Source: CAYJAY01 sp964370715
Lineage (GTDB): Bacteria > Bacillota > Clostridia > Oscillospirales > Ruminococcaceae
Length of the DNA stretch: 64,000 nt
Direction of reading: 5' to 3'
NCBI GenBank assembly: GCA_964370715.1
Contig: CAYJKJ010000001.1
Location: 186,001-250,000 of the forward strand
Shown here: piece after piece, positions 24,061 through 33,157 of the stretch
Layout: the number at the start of each line of letters is the position of its first letter
Numbering within the stretch: the stretch's first letter is position 1
Notes under the pieces: generated by a model
What the model saw: only the letters and a program-made list of their open reading frames with translations
The model's database searches: none
Told to the model about the DNA's origin: nothing
Program-made: the position numbers and the translations under genes

Positions 24061-25780
24061 ACTCCCCCTCCATAATCTTTGGCATTCGTATTATTACCTT
24101 TGTTCCCTCGTCCTGTTCGCTTTCGATATCAAGCCCGAACTGTTCGCCAAAATAAATCCTTATTCTATCACGAACGTTTTTAATACCGATACCGGCTTTG
24201 TCATTATCCTCTTTGTGCAAAATATCCTCTATTTGTTCTTTCGACATACCAACGCCGTTATCTTCAACAACCATGATAATTTCGTTTTCTGTCGCCGAAA
24301 TAACGATACGTATCTCGCCCTTGTCTACCATTCGGTCAAGCCCGTGGTAGATGCAGTTTTCAATAATAGGTTGCAATGTTATTTTGTTGCAAAGATAATC
24401 TTTACACCCTTCATCCATCTCTATAGTATAACTAAATTGATTTCTGTATCGGTAGTTTTGAATTTTGAGATAACTAGTGGCGTGTTTAACCTCGTTTTCA
24501 ATCGTTATTAGTTCATGCCCTCTGCTTATGCTAATGCGAAACAACCTAGCAAGCGAATTTACCATTTCAACAGCTTCTTCCGTCCGCTTCTCTTCACACA
24601 TCCACGCTATCGAATCTAGCGTGTTGTATAAAAAATGCGGGTTAATCTGCGATTGCAGCGCATTAAGTTCGGTCTTTTTAAGACTTATCTCCTCTTTACG
24701 AACTTTTTCCATGAGTTGTTGAATTCTAACAACCATATGCCCGAAAGAATCCGACAACCGAACTATCTCTTTTGTTCCTTCGATCGATTGATATTTAAAT
24801 ATCTGGGCATTCTTTTCGAAATCTTCCATAGCGCTCTGTAGTTTTTGAGCCGGTCTTGAAAAAACCCTTGCAAATAAAATGCCAATTCCAAAACTTGTGA
24901 ACACTATCATAACAAAGATAACCAAAGCGATTATAAGCATCCGCTCAACCCTACTTGTAACCAGCTCTTCGATATAGCTAACCCCAACTATTCGCCATTC
25001 TGAGTTATCCAGCGTAGCAAGGGTGTATATTTCATCTTCTCGAATGTAAGAACCATCTGAATTTAAGGAAATTTCCGCAGTTGGTTCTTCTTTTATATCA
25101 TTAAATATAAGGTTTTGTTGTGGGTGGTATATAATATTTCCTTCATTATCTACTATATAACAATAGCCATGTTGACCAATTCCAACCTCATCGATACAAC
25201 TTGCTATCTCGGAAAATTGAATATCTATCCCAATTTGTATAATCTCTTGTTCCGATAGCTTGATTTCTTTCGACAACGTAACAACCCATGGATATTCATT
25301 TAAAAACAACGAATTAACGTGGGGTTTGGATATTGTAAGCGGCATTAAATACTGGTCGCCATTCTCGTTTGAAATATCAAAATAAGATAGATCCACCAAC
25401 GCTTCCTGTTTATACTCGATGTTGTCCGACCACGAGCCTAACAGCGTTCCACCCTCTTGATAAAGATTAATCGCAACGATATCGGGTCTACTTTCTAACA
25501 GGTTTGCCACAACCCTTTCCCATTCATCCTGTGGAGCAAAAACGCTAAGTTCCAACACCTCCATCAAGCTTTCCATGTCTTCTATATATCTATTCGTCGT
25601 GTTTGCCGCTTGTGCTACCGTCTGTTCGCTATTGATTATCGTCACCTGTTCAATCGAACTCGCGTAGATGTTGATAAAGATGGTAATCGCCGCAACAAGG
25701 GTGATTAGCCCAATCCCGGCAACCACACCAAACATCAAAGTAGGCATATCTAAATTTCTTTTAAAGCTAAATTTCTTCAT
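24047..25780 (-). CDS. YesM-like sensor histidine kinase
   Basis: 577 residues. Transmembrane helix at about 18-38, an extracellular dCache-type domain to about residue 270, a second helix at about 275-298, HAMP linker, then the LytS/YesM-type kinase domain with QINPHFLYNTLDS (phospho-accepting histidine near residue 378) and an ATPase domain (NCIYHGLDR, DNGVGM, GIGIKNVRDRI). It works with the anchored binding protein (24060 overlap) and the YesN-like regulator 5 bp upstream. Together they form a three-component sugar sensor for the mgl operon. Confidence 0.93.
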   Translation of the reverse strand: MKKFSFKRNLDMPTLMFGVVAGIGLITLVAAITIFINIYASSIEQVTIINSEQTVAQAANTTNRYIEDMESLMEVLELSVFAPQDEWERVVANLLESRPDIVAINLYQEGGTLLGSWSDNIEYKQEALVDLSYFDISNENGDQYLMPLTISKPHVNSLFLNEYPWVVTLSKEIKLSEQEIIQIGIDIQFSEIASCIDEVGIGQHGYCYIVDNEGNIIYHPQQNLIFNDIKEEPTAEISLNSDGSYIREDEIYTLATLDNSEWRIVGVSYIEELVTSRVERMLIIALVIFVMIVFTSFGIGILFARVFSRPAQKLQSAMEDFEKNAQIFKYQSIEGTKEIVRLSDSFGHMVVRIQQLMEKVRKEEISLKKTELNALQSQINPHFLYNTLDSIAWMCEEKRTEEAVEMVNSLARLFRISISRGHELITIENEVKHATSYLKIQNYRYRNQFSYTIEMDEGCKDYLCNKITLQPIIENCIYHGLDRMVDKGEIRIVISATENEIIMVVEDNGVGMSKEQIEDILHKEDNDKAGIGIKNVRDRIRIYFGEQFGLDIESEQDEGTKVIIRMPKIMEGEYDEK

Positions 25781-25785
25781 TACAT

Positions 25786-27072
25786 CTATTCCGCATTCTC
25801 TTGTTCCGATTGTCTTCTAAAAGCATTAGGCGACATACCAACATACTTTTTAAAACAATAGCTAAAATAATGCTGGTCGTTATAACCGCATTGTTCCGTT
25901 ATCTCTCTTATCTTCATATTGCTTGTTGTTAAAAGTTCCTTCGCCTTCTCAACTCGTTTCTTGGTCAACAAGTCTACAAAGGTGCTACCCGTCGATTTTC
26001 TTATAACGGAGCTTAGATAATTTGGGCTTATCGCAATATCGTTGCTAATCGACACGAGGGATATCTCAGAATTTGCATATTCTTTTTCGATCTTTTCAAG
26101 CGCTTTGTCGCAAACTTCGCTGCCGCTCGATTCTTGCTTGTCGTCGTTCAATCGTTCAATATCCGACATATAGCAAACATTGTTCTCTTCTTGGCTACAA
26201 TTTTTAAGCGCAAGCATAGCTTCGCAATATGCAGTGTGACATTCTTGCAGATCACCTTTGGCCTTGCTTATTCCGATATGCACCTCATAATCCATAATCC
26301 GCTTTGCGCTTTGAGTAATGTCATCAACCAAAATATGGAGATATCTGTTTATGTTTCTCTGGGAATCATATATTAATGAAACTATCCTATTGCCGACAAA
26401 AAACGATGTGTGTTTAACATATTTTTTCATAACGCTTTCAATAGCGTTTATATTTTCCGGCAACGTGCAGTTTGTTCCTCCTGATTTTTCATCGCTAAAA
26501 GTAGACACCATAACCATGAATTTCAAATGTTTTGTTTCTTCTCCAAGCAAACCATATTCTCTAGCTTTATTTAATAGATTTTTTTCGTTGATTTCACCTT
26601 GTTCTTCTTGATAACTATCAATAAGCAAAGACATTAAAAAACCGATAGTTTCAGAATGTGTTTGGGTGTGAGTGTTGCTCAAAAATTCCGCAAATTTTTC
26701 GTCGATCTTTTTCTTAATCTGTTCAAGTTCCAACGTCAGTTCCCCTGTAGTTATCGGCTTTAGTATATAGCTAACTACATTATATTGAATTGCTTGTTGG
26801 GCGAAAGAGAAATCATCATATCCGCTTAAAAAGGCAATCTGCGTATTTGGTCTTATTTCTCGAACCTTTCTTGCAAGTTCAATCCCCGTCATGAGCGGCA
26901 TCTTAACATCGGTTAACAACAAATCCGGTTCAAGCTTTTCAACCAAATCTAGCGCTTCTATTCCGTTTTCGGCTTCCCCACAAACCATAAACCCCAACTT
27001 TTCCCAAGGAACATTGTGTACCAACCCATTCCGCAGGTGCCATTCATCTTCTGCAACGACTACAGTATACAT
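25786..27072 (-). CDS. YesN-like response regulator with AraC DNA-binding domain
   Basis: 428 residues. Receiver domain at 1-120 (DEWHLRNGL, phospho-acceptor in LLLTDVKMPLMTG near residue 55), a middle domain of about 200 residues, and a C-terminal AraC-type double helix-turn-helix (NYLSSVIRKSTGSTF, IREITEQCGYNDQHYFSYCFKKYVG). Only 5 bp separate it from the kinase gene. By family habit it should activate the neighbouring sugar transporter operon in response to the sensor. Confidence 0.93.
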   Translation of the reverse strand: MYTVVVAEDEWHLRNGLVHNVPWEKLGFMVCGEAENGIEALDLVEKLEPDLLLTDVKMPLMTGIELARKVREIRPNTQIAFLSGYDDFSFAQQAIQYNVVSYILKPITTGELTLELEQIKKKIDEKFAEFLSNTHTQTHSETIGFLMSLLIDSYQEEQGEINEKNLLNKAREYGLLGEETKHLKFMVMVSTFSDEKSGGTNCTLPENINAIESVMKKYVKHTSFFVGNRIVSLIYDSQRNINRYLHILVDDITQSAKRIMDYEVHIGISKAKGDLQECHTAYCEAMLALKNCSQEENNVCYMSDIERLNDDKQESSGSEVCDKALEKIEKEYANSEISLVSISNDIAISPNYLSSVIRKSTGSTFVDLLTKKRVEKAKELLTTSNMKIREITEQCGYNDQHYFSYCFKKYVGMSPNAFRRQSEQENAE

Positions 27073-27136
27073 ACAAATCCTCTTTCTTTAAACATCATCT
27101 ATTATAATGTATTGTACCCAAAAAATTATTGAGGTT

Positions 27137-27165
27137 ATTATAGCAAAATTTTCGTTCAACTTCAA
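27137..27165 (-). promoter_or_regulatory. Promoter of the three-component sensor unit
   Basis: Minus strand: TTGAAG (27160-27165), 17-bp spacer, TATAAT (27137-27142), 65 bp upstream of the regulator gene. The 335-bp gap 27073-27407 otherwise holds only the plus-strand promoter at 27291 and the leader of the EAL gene. Confidence 0.6.
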
Positions 27166-27290
27166 TGATAAGCTGTAAAACTCGCCACTAGATCGAATAT
27201 TACAATAAACGTGTAACATTTGTTATTTATAGTTATTTATATCAAGCACACTGTAATTTTAAACAAACTATAAACTTTTTGCTTTAGTTA

Positions 27291-27318
27291 TTTACATATT
27301 ACCCAAAAGTAGTATTAT
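27291..27318 (+). promoter_or_regulatory. Probable promoter of the EAL-domain receptor gene
   Basis: TTTACA (27291-27296), 16-bp spacer, TATTAT (27313-27318). A GGGGGG ribosome site follows at 27341-27346. Confidence 0.45.
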
Positions 27319-27350
27319 ATTATATAGATTATGTATAAAAGGGGGGCGAT

Positions 27351-30239
27351 GTTGTTAAAAGGCTAATACTAACAAATTGTATAATATTTTTATGCATATT
27401 AACATTCATGGTGTCGTCTACTGTTTTTGCGTCAGAACAACAAGATAATGTTATAACGGTGGGCTATTCTGTTAATTCCACCAATTTTATATCCGATATT
27501 GAGCATATAACATCAAAAGGATACGGCTATGATATCTTCACCAAAATTGAAGATGTCAGTTCTTTTAAGTTTGAGTTTGTTCCCATTTATGGCGATCTTA
27601 TAACCGCTGTTGAAAACGGAGAAGTTGATGTTGGCGGTTTTGTTTTTAAAACCGAAAGTCGTGAACAAAGAGTAGCGTTTTCCGAAATAGCATACAGCAA
27701 AACATTTGCTGCGCTAGGGTCAAAGGACCACGACGAACTATACAACAACCCAAAGCAGCTCGACGGCAAAACAGTTTCTCTTTTTGAAGACAGCATTGCA
27801 AAAACAAAACTAGACCACTATCTTGAATACCATGATGTTTCGGTTGAATATAATTATTATTCACCCACATACTACACCCATACCGATTCAGATTATTATA
27901 TCATCTACACCCAAGATTTAGCGTCGGAAAATTTTAACAACGTGTTAAACCTTGGTGTGTTTAACCTACACTTAATATCAAGCCATCAAAACAAAGACAC
28001 TTTAGATCTTCTCAACTCCATTTTTTATGACATAGTTTCCACCGAAGGCAACTACTACATGGAGCTTGAAGAAAAATATCTAGCACAAAACATCGAATTA
28101 AACCACCGTTCGTTGAACCCAACTGAGGTAGATATTCTAAGACAACGTCCGCTAGAGGTTGGTTACATTGCGGATTATGCGCCGATTTCTTTTACTAATG
28201 CAGAGGGCAAACCCGACGGATTTATGGTAGACCTTATGAATTTGTTTGTTGAAGAATATGGTTTTGAAGTTATATATAAACCATATTCCCTTAAGGCCGA
28301 CCCGAGGCTACATGAAGATTTCGATGTAATGTTAACGATATATGGCGATGGTGTACACGACTATGATTTTTACAAGGCGACGGAATCTTTATATGAACTC
28401 CCGCTTTATGCCCAGGTTCGAAGCACTATTTATAATCAATATAACGACCCCGCCGAAATGTTCAACAACCTAACCACCATAGGTTCGCTTCCATACGATG
28501 CCATTAACACCAAGCAGTTTGAGACTCAGTTCCCCCAAGCAGAGATAATTATTTATAACGATTGGGATGATCTTCTTAATGACTTTGCAAACAAAGAGCT
28601 CGAATCGATAATAACCACCCAAAGCTCTGCAACGTATGTCGAGATCTATCTCGAGAGCATCGAAAGGGTGACGGTTCCAACCAACATCCAAATACCGATT
28701 CAGTTTTTTATCTCCCATAAGATAGAACATGAATATGCACCTATATTCAACATCATATTCGACAACTTCACGGTGGATAATTATCGGGATATCATCAACA
28801 GCAACTCGATAGAGTTCTATCCGCAACCAACTCTTTTAACACATATTCGTGATAATTCTTTGATATATTCTTTAGCGATTATTTTAATTATCTTTCTAAT
28901 ATTTTTTGTTGTATATCGCAACCAAAAAAAGGAACGAGAGATAATATATAAAGCATATAACACCGATTCTCTAACAGGCTTAATGTCGATGAACCGTTTC
29001 ACCGAAGTTCTAACCGAAACAATTAAAAACAGCTCCCCCGGAGAATATGAGATTATATCGTTTGATGTTGATATGTTTAAGAGCATCAACTTGCATTACA
29101 GCGAAAAGCAAGGAACCGAAGTTATTATAGCAATTGCAAAATCCCTCAAACAAGCCTTTAACGAAAAATCGGTTTACATAACAAGAAGAATTGCCGACCA
29201 ATTTATCATCGCTCGAAAAAAGGGCGATGGCGGAACGGTCGAAAGCATATACAAAGACTTTATCCAACCCCGTGTTCGAGATGCGATTAACGACAAAAAC
29301 ACCGTTGTCATGTCGTTTGGAATCATCTCGGTAGACAACTGCAACGAAAATATCTCCACCCTTGTCGGACAGGTTGACAGCGCAAAAAGAAAAGGAAAAG
29401 GAAAGCACACCACAACATTTATTACGTTTGATGACACCATGAGAAAACAGTTTCAATCCAAGATTGACTACACTTTCCGTATGGAACAAGCTCTCGAGGA
29501 CAAAGAGTTTAGAGCTGTTTACCAACCGAAAATCAATTTCGATTCACTAATGGTTAATGGTGCTGAAGCCCTTGTTCGTTGGAAACCAAAAAACAAAGAC
29601 ACAATCTATCCCAATGACTTTATCCCTGTTTTTGAAGAAAACGGTTTTATCTCACATCTTGATATGTTTGTGTTGGAACAAGTTTGCATCTTCATCGACC
29701 AAAACCGAAAACTAACCGAAACGCTTCGGTTGTCGGTCAACCTTTCGGGTTACACCGTGCTTTCAAAAGACCTTGTTCAAAAGATAACCGACATAACCGA
29801 CCGCTACAATGTGCCACACGATATGTTGGATTTCGAGATAACCGAAAGCGCCCTAGTTGGCAACGAACGTGAATTTTTAACGATTACCAAACAGCTAAAA
29901 AAACTTGGTTTTTTTGTTTCAATCGATGATTTTGGCGCCGGAGTTTCTTCTCTTAACCGCCTTGGAACTATCGAAGCGAATATACTAAAGCTCGACAAAG
30001 CGTTTTTCGATATGAAAGACCATGAAAAAAACAGCAGTGTTGTAGTTCAAGACATTATATCAATGGCGAAACATCTTGATATGGCGGTAGTTGCGGAGGG
30101 AGTTGAAACTCTTCAACAAGCACTATGGCTCAAAGATATCAACTGCGATTATGCTCAAGGATATTTCTTTGAAAAACCGCTCGAAGAGCAAGATTTTAAA
30201 CAGCTGTTACAAAACAAAAAAGTTTACATATTAGAATAG
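27351..30239 (+). CDS. Solute-binding receptor with degenerate GGDEF and intact EAL domain; disturbed start
   Basis: About 962 residues. Signal peptide, two successive bacterial extracellular solute-binding (SBP_bac_3) domains (to about residue 490), a transmembrane helix (SLIYSLAIILIIFLIFFVV), a GGDEF domain whose catalytic motif reads IADQF, and a C-terminal EAL domain with EALVRW, FEITES, IDDFGAG, ILKLDK and AQGYFFEKPL. So it should hydrolyse cyclic di-GMP in response to an external amino-acid-like ligand, the GGDEF part being non-catalytic. The first conventional in-frame start (ATG 27408) would remove the hydrophobic core of the signal peptide. The ATG at 27349, well placed after GGGGGG, reads M-L-L-K-G-stop; one extra A in the A-run at 27357-27360 would join it to the signal peptide. 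The coordinate given is the first in-frame codon (GTT) after that site. Confidence 0.85.
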   Translation, partial: VVKRLILTNCIIFLCILTFMVSSTVFASEQQDNVITVGYSVNSTNFISDIEHITSKGYGYDIFTKIEDVSSFKFEFVPIYGDLITAVENGEVDVGGFVFKTESREQRVAFSEIAYSKTFAALGSKDHDELYNNPKQLDGKTVSLFEDSIAKTKLDHYLEYHDVSVEYNYYSPTYYTHTDSDYYIIYTQDLASENFNNVLNLGVFNLHLISSHQNKDTLDLLNSIFYDIVSTEGNYYMELEEKYLAQNIELNHRSLNPTEVDILRQRPLEVGYIADYAPISFTNAEGKPDGFMVDLMNLFVEEYGFEVIYKPYSLKADPRLHEDFDVMLTIYGDGVHDYDFYKATESLYELPLYAQVRSTIYNQYNDPAEMFNNLTTIGSLPYDAINTKQFETQFPQAEIIIYNDWDDLLNDFANKELESIITTQSSATYVEIYLESIERVTVPTNIQIPIQFFISHKIEHEYAPIFNIIFDNFTVDNYRDIINSNSIEFYPQPTLLTHIRDNSLIYSLAIILIIFLIFFVVYRNQKKEREIIYKAYNTDSLTGLMSMNRFTEVLTETIKNSSPGEYEIISFDVDMFKSINLHYSEKQGTEVIIAIAKSLKQAFNEKSVYITRRIADQFIIARKKGDGGTVESIYKDFIQPRVRDAINDKNTVVMSFGIISVDNCNENISTLVGQVDSAKRKGKGKHTTTFITFDDTMRKQFQSKIDYTFRMEQALEDKEFRAVYQPKINFDSLMVNGAEALVRWKPKNKDTIYPNDFIPVFEENGFISHLDMFVLEQVCIFIDQNRKLTETLRLSVNLSGYTVLSKDLVQKITDITDRYNVPHDMLDFEITESALVGNEREFLTITKQLKKLGFFVSIDDFGAGVSSLNRLGTIEANILKLDKAFFDMKDHEKNSSVVVQDIISMAKHLDMAVVAEGVETLQQALWLKDINCDYAQGYFFEKPLEEQDFKQLLQNKKVYILE

Positions 30240-30251
30240 TAGTTGTTTTAT

Positions 30252-30499
30252 ATTTATATAATATTTGGAACAAATATTATATAAATTCGCCATGTGGCTT
30301 TGCCACGGCGTCTTAAAATCTAAATGAGATGAAACTTCGATTTTTAGAAATACTGCGGTTTTTGCGCCATCGGCGCAAAATGGCAAGCAAAGCTTGACAA
30401 GTAGTATTTCCAATATCTTCACCTCTGGTGAAGATTTTTTTCACCTTTTAATCAAGCATGAAAAACACCTTACCGGTCAATGGCAAGGTGTTTTTCATG
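30252..30499. repeat. Field of six hairpins, possible mobile palindromic repeat
   Basis: The 473-bp gap 30240-30712 is rich in structure. In order: a perfect 16-bp stem (30252-30286); a bulged CGCC..GTGGC/GCCAC..GGCG stem (30288-30310); a weak TCTAAA/TTTAGA stem (30319-30348); a three-way junction (30348-30409) closed by AAATACT/AGTATTT holding two hairpins (TTTTGCGCC/GGCGCAAAA and CAAGC/GCTTG); an ATCTTCACC/GGTGAAGAT stem; and a perfect 15-bp stem (30457-30499). I see no protein-coding logic. It may be a palindromic repeat of a family widespread in related genomes or a structured RNA at the 3' end of the EAL transcript. From 30500 to 30712 I see only AT-rich DNA with a TATAAT at about 30640. 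Confidence 0.6.
30415..30441 (+). terminator. Terminator inside the hairpin field
   Basis: ATCTTCACC - TCT - GGTGAAGAT followed by seven T. It is the only hairpin of the field with a proper T-run and probably ends the EAL gene transcript. Confidence 0.8.
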
Positions 30500-30712
30500 T
30501 GTTCCTCTCCTAAATATCCTATTTACAATTAAATATCATTTAGAATCAACAGTTTCAAAGCAATTTAGCGTTTAATATTCAGCATATTTTTTATTGATTT
30601 TTTTATATCACAATATCAAAAGATATGCTATAATCATGTTTGCGTTTATTTAAAAAAGCGTATAAGAAATAAATATTAAACTTAATTTATAATCAGAAGG
30701 GATTCAAGATAA

Positions 30713-32380
30713 ATGAAAAAACAATGGTGGCATGACAAGGTAGCCTATCAAATTTATCCGAAAAGTTTTCAAGATTCAAACAACGACGGGGTTGGAGATT
30801 TAAGAGGGATAATAAACAGATTGGATTATTTAGAAGATTTGGGGGTTGAAATAGTATGGATATCCCCTATGTATAAATCTCCTTTTGTTGACCAAGGATA
30901 TGATATCGCCGACTACTACAGCGTTGATCCGATTTTTGGAACGATGGAGGACATGGAGGAGTTAATCAAAAAAGCTAAAAAGCGAGGCATTTCAATCCTG
31001 CTTGATTTGGTTATTAATCATTGTTCCTTCGAACATGAATGGTTTAAAAAAGCCCTAGCAGATCCTAGCGGCGAATATGGCGATTATTTCTATATTAAAG
31101 AAGGCAATGGCAACAATCCTCCCAACAACTGGCGTTCATATTTTGGCGGCAGTGCTTGGGAGAAAATCGAAGGCACAAATAAATACTATCTGCATATGTT
31201 TGCAAAAGAACAACCCGATCTAAATTTTGAAAATCCGATTGTTCGAGAAAAGATATACGAGATGATGAATTGGTGGCTCGAAAAAGGCATTGCCGGCTAT
31301 CGAGTCGACGCTATCATCAACATAAAAAAAGACCTAACGTTCCAAAGCTATCCCGCCGACCGTGATGATGGATTAGCTTCGCCACAAGTAATGTTGGAAA
31401 ACGCAACCGGAGTTTTGGAGGTTTTGAAGGACATCAGCAAAAACACCTTCGAGAAACATAGGGCTTTATCTATTGCGGAGTTGTTTGATTATGACCCTGC
31501 AAAACTCGAAGATTATATCGGACAAGACGGATGTTTTTCAACAATTTTTGAATTTGATACAACTCTTATCGGTCGAACACGTAAGGGCTGGTATGATTAC
31601 AAAAAGCCGACAGCTAATGAATATAAACAAACAATATTCAACGTTCAAAAAAATGTTGGTGATATAGGTTTTGTGTGTAACATAATTGAAAACCATGATG
31701 AACCCAGAGGGGTTAGCCATTATCTTGCCGACACCAACGACACCAGCAAAAAAATGCTTGCTACTATTATGATGTTGTCAAAAGGTATGCCGTTTATCTA
31801 TCAAGGCCAAGAAATCGGAATGGAGAACAACGAGTTTGAAAGCATCGATGATATCGATGATATCTTCACGATAGATGAATACAAAACTGCGCTATTGGCC
31901 GGACAAACTCCAAAACAAGCTCTTCAATCCGTTTCAAGGTTTAGCAGAGATAACACACGAACACCTATGCAATGGAATGATAAAGAAAATTCGGGGTTCA
32001 CCGGCGGAACACCTTGGCTAAAGCTTAATAAAAAATATCGCTCTATTAATGTTGAACAACAGCTAGACGATAAAAATTCGATTCTAAACTTCTATAAACA
32101 GCTAATCTCATTGCGAAAAAATCCCGATTTTAAAGAAACATTCGTGTATGGCGAGTTTCAGCCAACGTTTGAAGATGTCAACAATGTAATGGCGTTTTAT
32201 CGAAAAACCGCAAGCCAAACAATACTTGTTGTTGCAAACAATCAAAACAAAAAAGTTGAAGTTGATTTCCCTCTTGAAATAAACAACGTGTTAATCAACA
32301 ATTTAGAGGATATTGAAATTAAACAAGAGAAATTATATCTAAACGAATATCAAGCTGTAGTTTTGGATATAAAGGTTTAA
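30713..32380 (+). CDS. GH13 alpha-glucosidase (oligo-1,6-glucosidase type)
   Basis: Cytoplasmic enzyme of 555 residues that cleaves alpha-linked glucose from short oligosaccharides. GH13 regions are visible in order: DLVINH near residue 100, GYRVDAIIN with the nucleophile aspartate near residue 198, AELFDYDP with the acid/base glutamate near residue 255, and IENHDEPRG near residue 324. The start QWWHDKVAYQIYPKSFQDSN is typical of the GH13_31 subgroup (oligo-1,6-glucosidase, trehalulose or sucrose isomerase relatives). It has no signal peptide and no transporter next to it, so the substrate must enter by another route. ATG at 30713 follows AGAAGGGATT. Confidence 0.93.
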   Translation: MKKQWWHDKVAYQIYPKSFQDSNNDGVGDLRGIINRLDYLEDLGVEIVWISPMYKSPFVDQGYDIADYYSVDPIFGTMEDMEELIKKAKKRGISILLDLVINHCSFEHEWFKKALADPSGEYGDYFYIKEGNGNNPPNNWRSYFGGSAWEKIEGTNKYYLHMFAKEQPDLNFENPIVREKIYEMMNWWLEKGIAGYRVDAIINIKKDLTFQSYPADRDDGLASPQVMLENATGVLEVLKDISKNTFEKHRALSIAELFDYDPAKLEDYIGQDGCFSTIFEFDTTLIGRTRKGWYDYKKPTANEYKQTIFNVQKNVGDIGFVCNIIENHDEPRGVSHYLADTNDTSKKMLATIMMLSKGMPFIYQGQEIGMENNEFESIDDIDDIFTIDEYKTALLAGQTPKQALQSVSRFSRDNTRTPMQWNDKENSGFTGGTPWLKLNKKYRSINVEQQLDDKNSILNFYKQLISLRKNPDFKETFVYGEFQPTFEDVNNVMAFYRKTASQTILVVANNQNKKVEVDFPLEINNVLINNLEDIEIKQEKLYLNEYQAVVLDIKV

Positions 32381-32414
32381 AACAAGATATTTTCTAGCCA
32401 CTAATCCGATATTC

Positions 32415-32459
32415 AAAAAAGCTCGCTACCCTGCTTATTTCAGGGGAGCGGGCTTTTTT
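32415..32459 (+). terminator. Terminator of the glucosidase gene
   Basis: Stem AAAAAAGCTCGCT/AGCGGGCTTTTTT (32415-32427 with 32447-32459) with an extra CCCTG/CAGGG inner stem and a T-run. Confidence 0.85.
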
Positions 32460-32575
32460 ATATAAATTAAATATATATCTTTATGTTCTAAACAAGCTTT
32501 CTATTTAAATTTGGCTCTACATGAAACTACCGTTGTTCATTGTTAGTAAACGTGATAAAAAACCTGTAGTCAGCT

Positions 32576-32734
32576 TTAATCTTCAATATTATAATGTTCA
32601 TTTATTATTACTTTAATATTATCTTCGTTTTCTCGAATACAGATGTCTTCTGCTTCAATTTGAGCCTTTTGCAATATTTCGATTGTCTTGGTTATCTCGT
32701 TGAATAAAAAATAATAAGCTTTTTTGTAATCCAT
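32576..32734 (-). CDS. Conserved-looking 52-residue protein
   Basis: ATG at 32734, stop TAA at 32576. It begins MDYKKAYYFLFNEITKTIE and continues with a charged, helix-forming segment (LQKAQIEAEDICIREN). Very similar short proteins (MDYKxxYFxLFNxxTxAIxxLQxAQxExE) are common in Clostridia and their phages and have no known function. The predicted shape is a single amphipathic helix. It is a separate minus-strand gene between two plus-strand genes, divergent from the XRE regulator, with 154 bp between them that includes a perfect palindrome. I am fairly sure it is real; the role is unknown. Confidence 0.7.
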   Translation of the reverse strand: MDYKKAYYFLFNEITKTIEILQKAQIEAEDICIRENEDNIKVIINEHYNIED

Positions 32735-32804
32735 TAATTATATTTTCCATTTCTATCTTTATTTTGGTTTTTTATATTCAAATTAGTTTATTGCATTATA
32801 TATT

Positions 32805-32842
32805 ATTATCCCACAAATAGCAATAGCTATTTGTGGGATAAT
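32805..32842. promoter_or_regulatory. Perfect 17-bp inverted repeat between divergent genes
   Basis: ATTATCCCACAAATAGC - 4 bases - its exact complement. It lies 47 bp upstream of the XRE gene and 70 bp upstream of the 52-residue gene. No T-run follows on either strand, so an operator for the XRE protein is more likely than a terminator. Confidence 0.5.
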
Positions 32843-32888
32843 TTATGCTATTTGAAATATGTGTGATAGTATTATCGGAGGGTATGAT

Positions 32889-33131
32889 ATGTCACATAAT
32901 AGTTTTAGCAACAGAGATTTTTATATTGAAGTAGGGTTGAATATAGCATTTTATCGAAAAAAAGTCGGAATGACTCAAGAACAACTAGCAGAAAAAATTG
33001 ATATCAGCCGAGCACATTTAAGTGCCATAGAAGCTCCAAATGTTGTTCGGGTGTTTTCTTTGGATATCCTATTTAATATTGCAAGAACACTCTCGATAGA
33101 ACCATATAAATTATTAAAAATTATAGAATAG
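32889..33131 (+). CDS. Small XRE-family regulator
   Basis: 80 residues: a single helix-turn-helix domain (IAFYRKKVGMTQEQLAEKIDI, in parts: FYRKKVGMTQEQLAEKI then SRAHLSAIEAPNV) and a short tail ending in PYKLLKIIE. ATG at 32889 follows CGGAGGG. Such stand-alone regulators usually repress their own and an adjacent gene, here perhaps through the palindrome at 32805-32842. The divergent 52-residue gene is a candidate target. Confidence 0.9.
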   Translation: MSHNSFSNRDFYIEVGLNIAFYRKKVGMTQEQLAEKIDISRAHLSAIEAPNVVRVFSLDILFNIARTLSIEPYKLLKIIE

Positions 33132-33157
33132 CTAATTTCTCATTTGAAGATATAGTG

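Noticed and set aside
27349..27366. A five-residue leader peptide starting at the ATG 27349
   Set aside because: It reads M-L-L-K-G-stop, but the better explanation is a one-base length change in the A-run because the signal peptide follows in the next frame.
30231..30422. A 63-residue minus-strand ORF in the hairpin field
   Set aside because: Its sequence is made of palindrome arms read through in one frame; it has no ribosome site. I recall similar spurious ORFs from such repeats in clostridial genomes, which fits non-coding repeat DNA.
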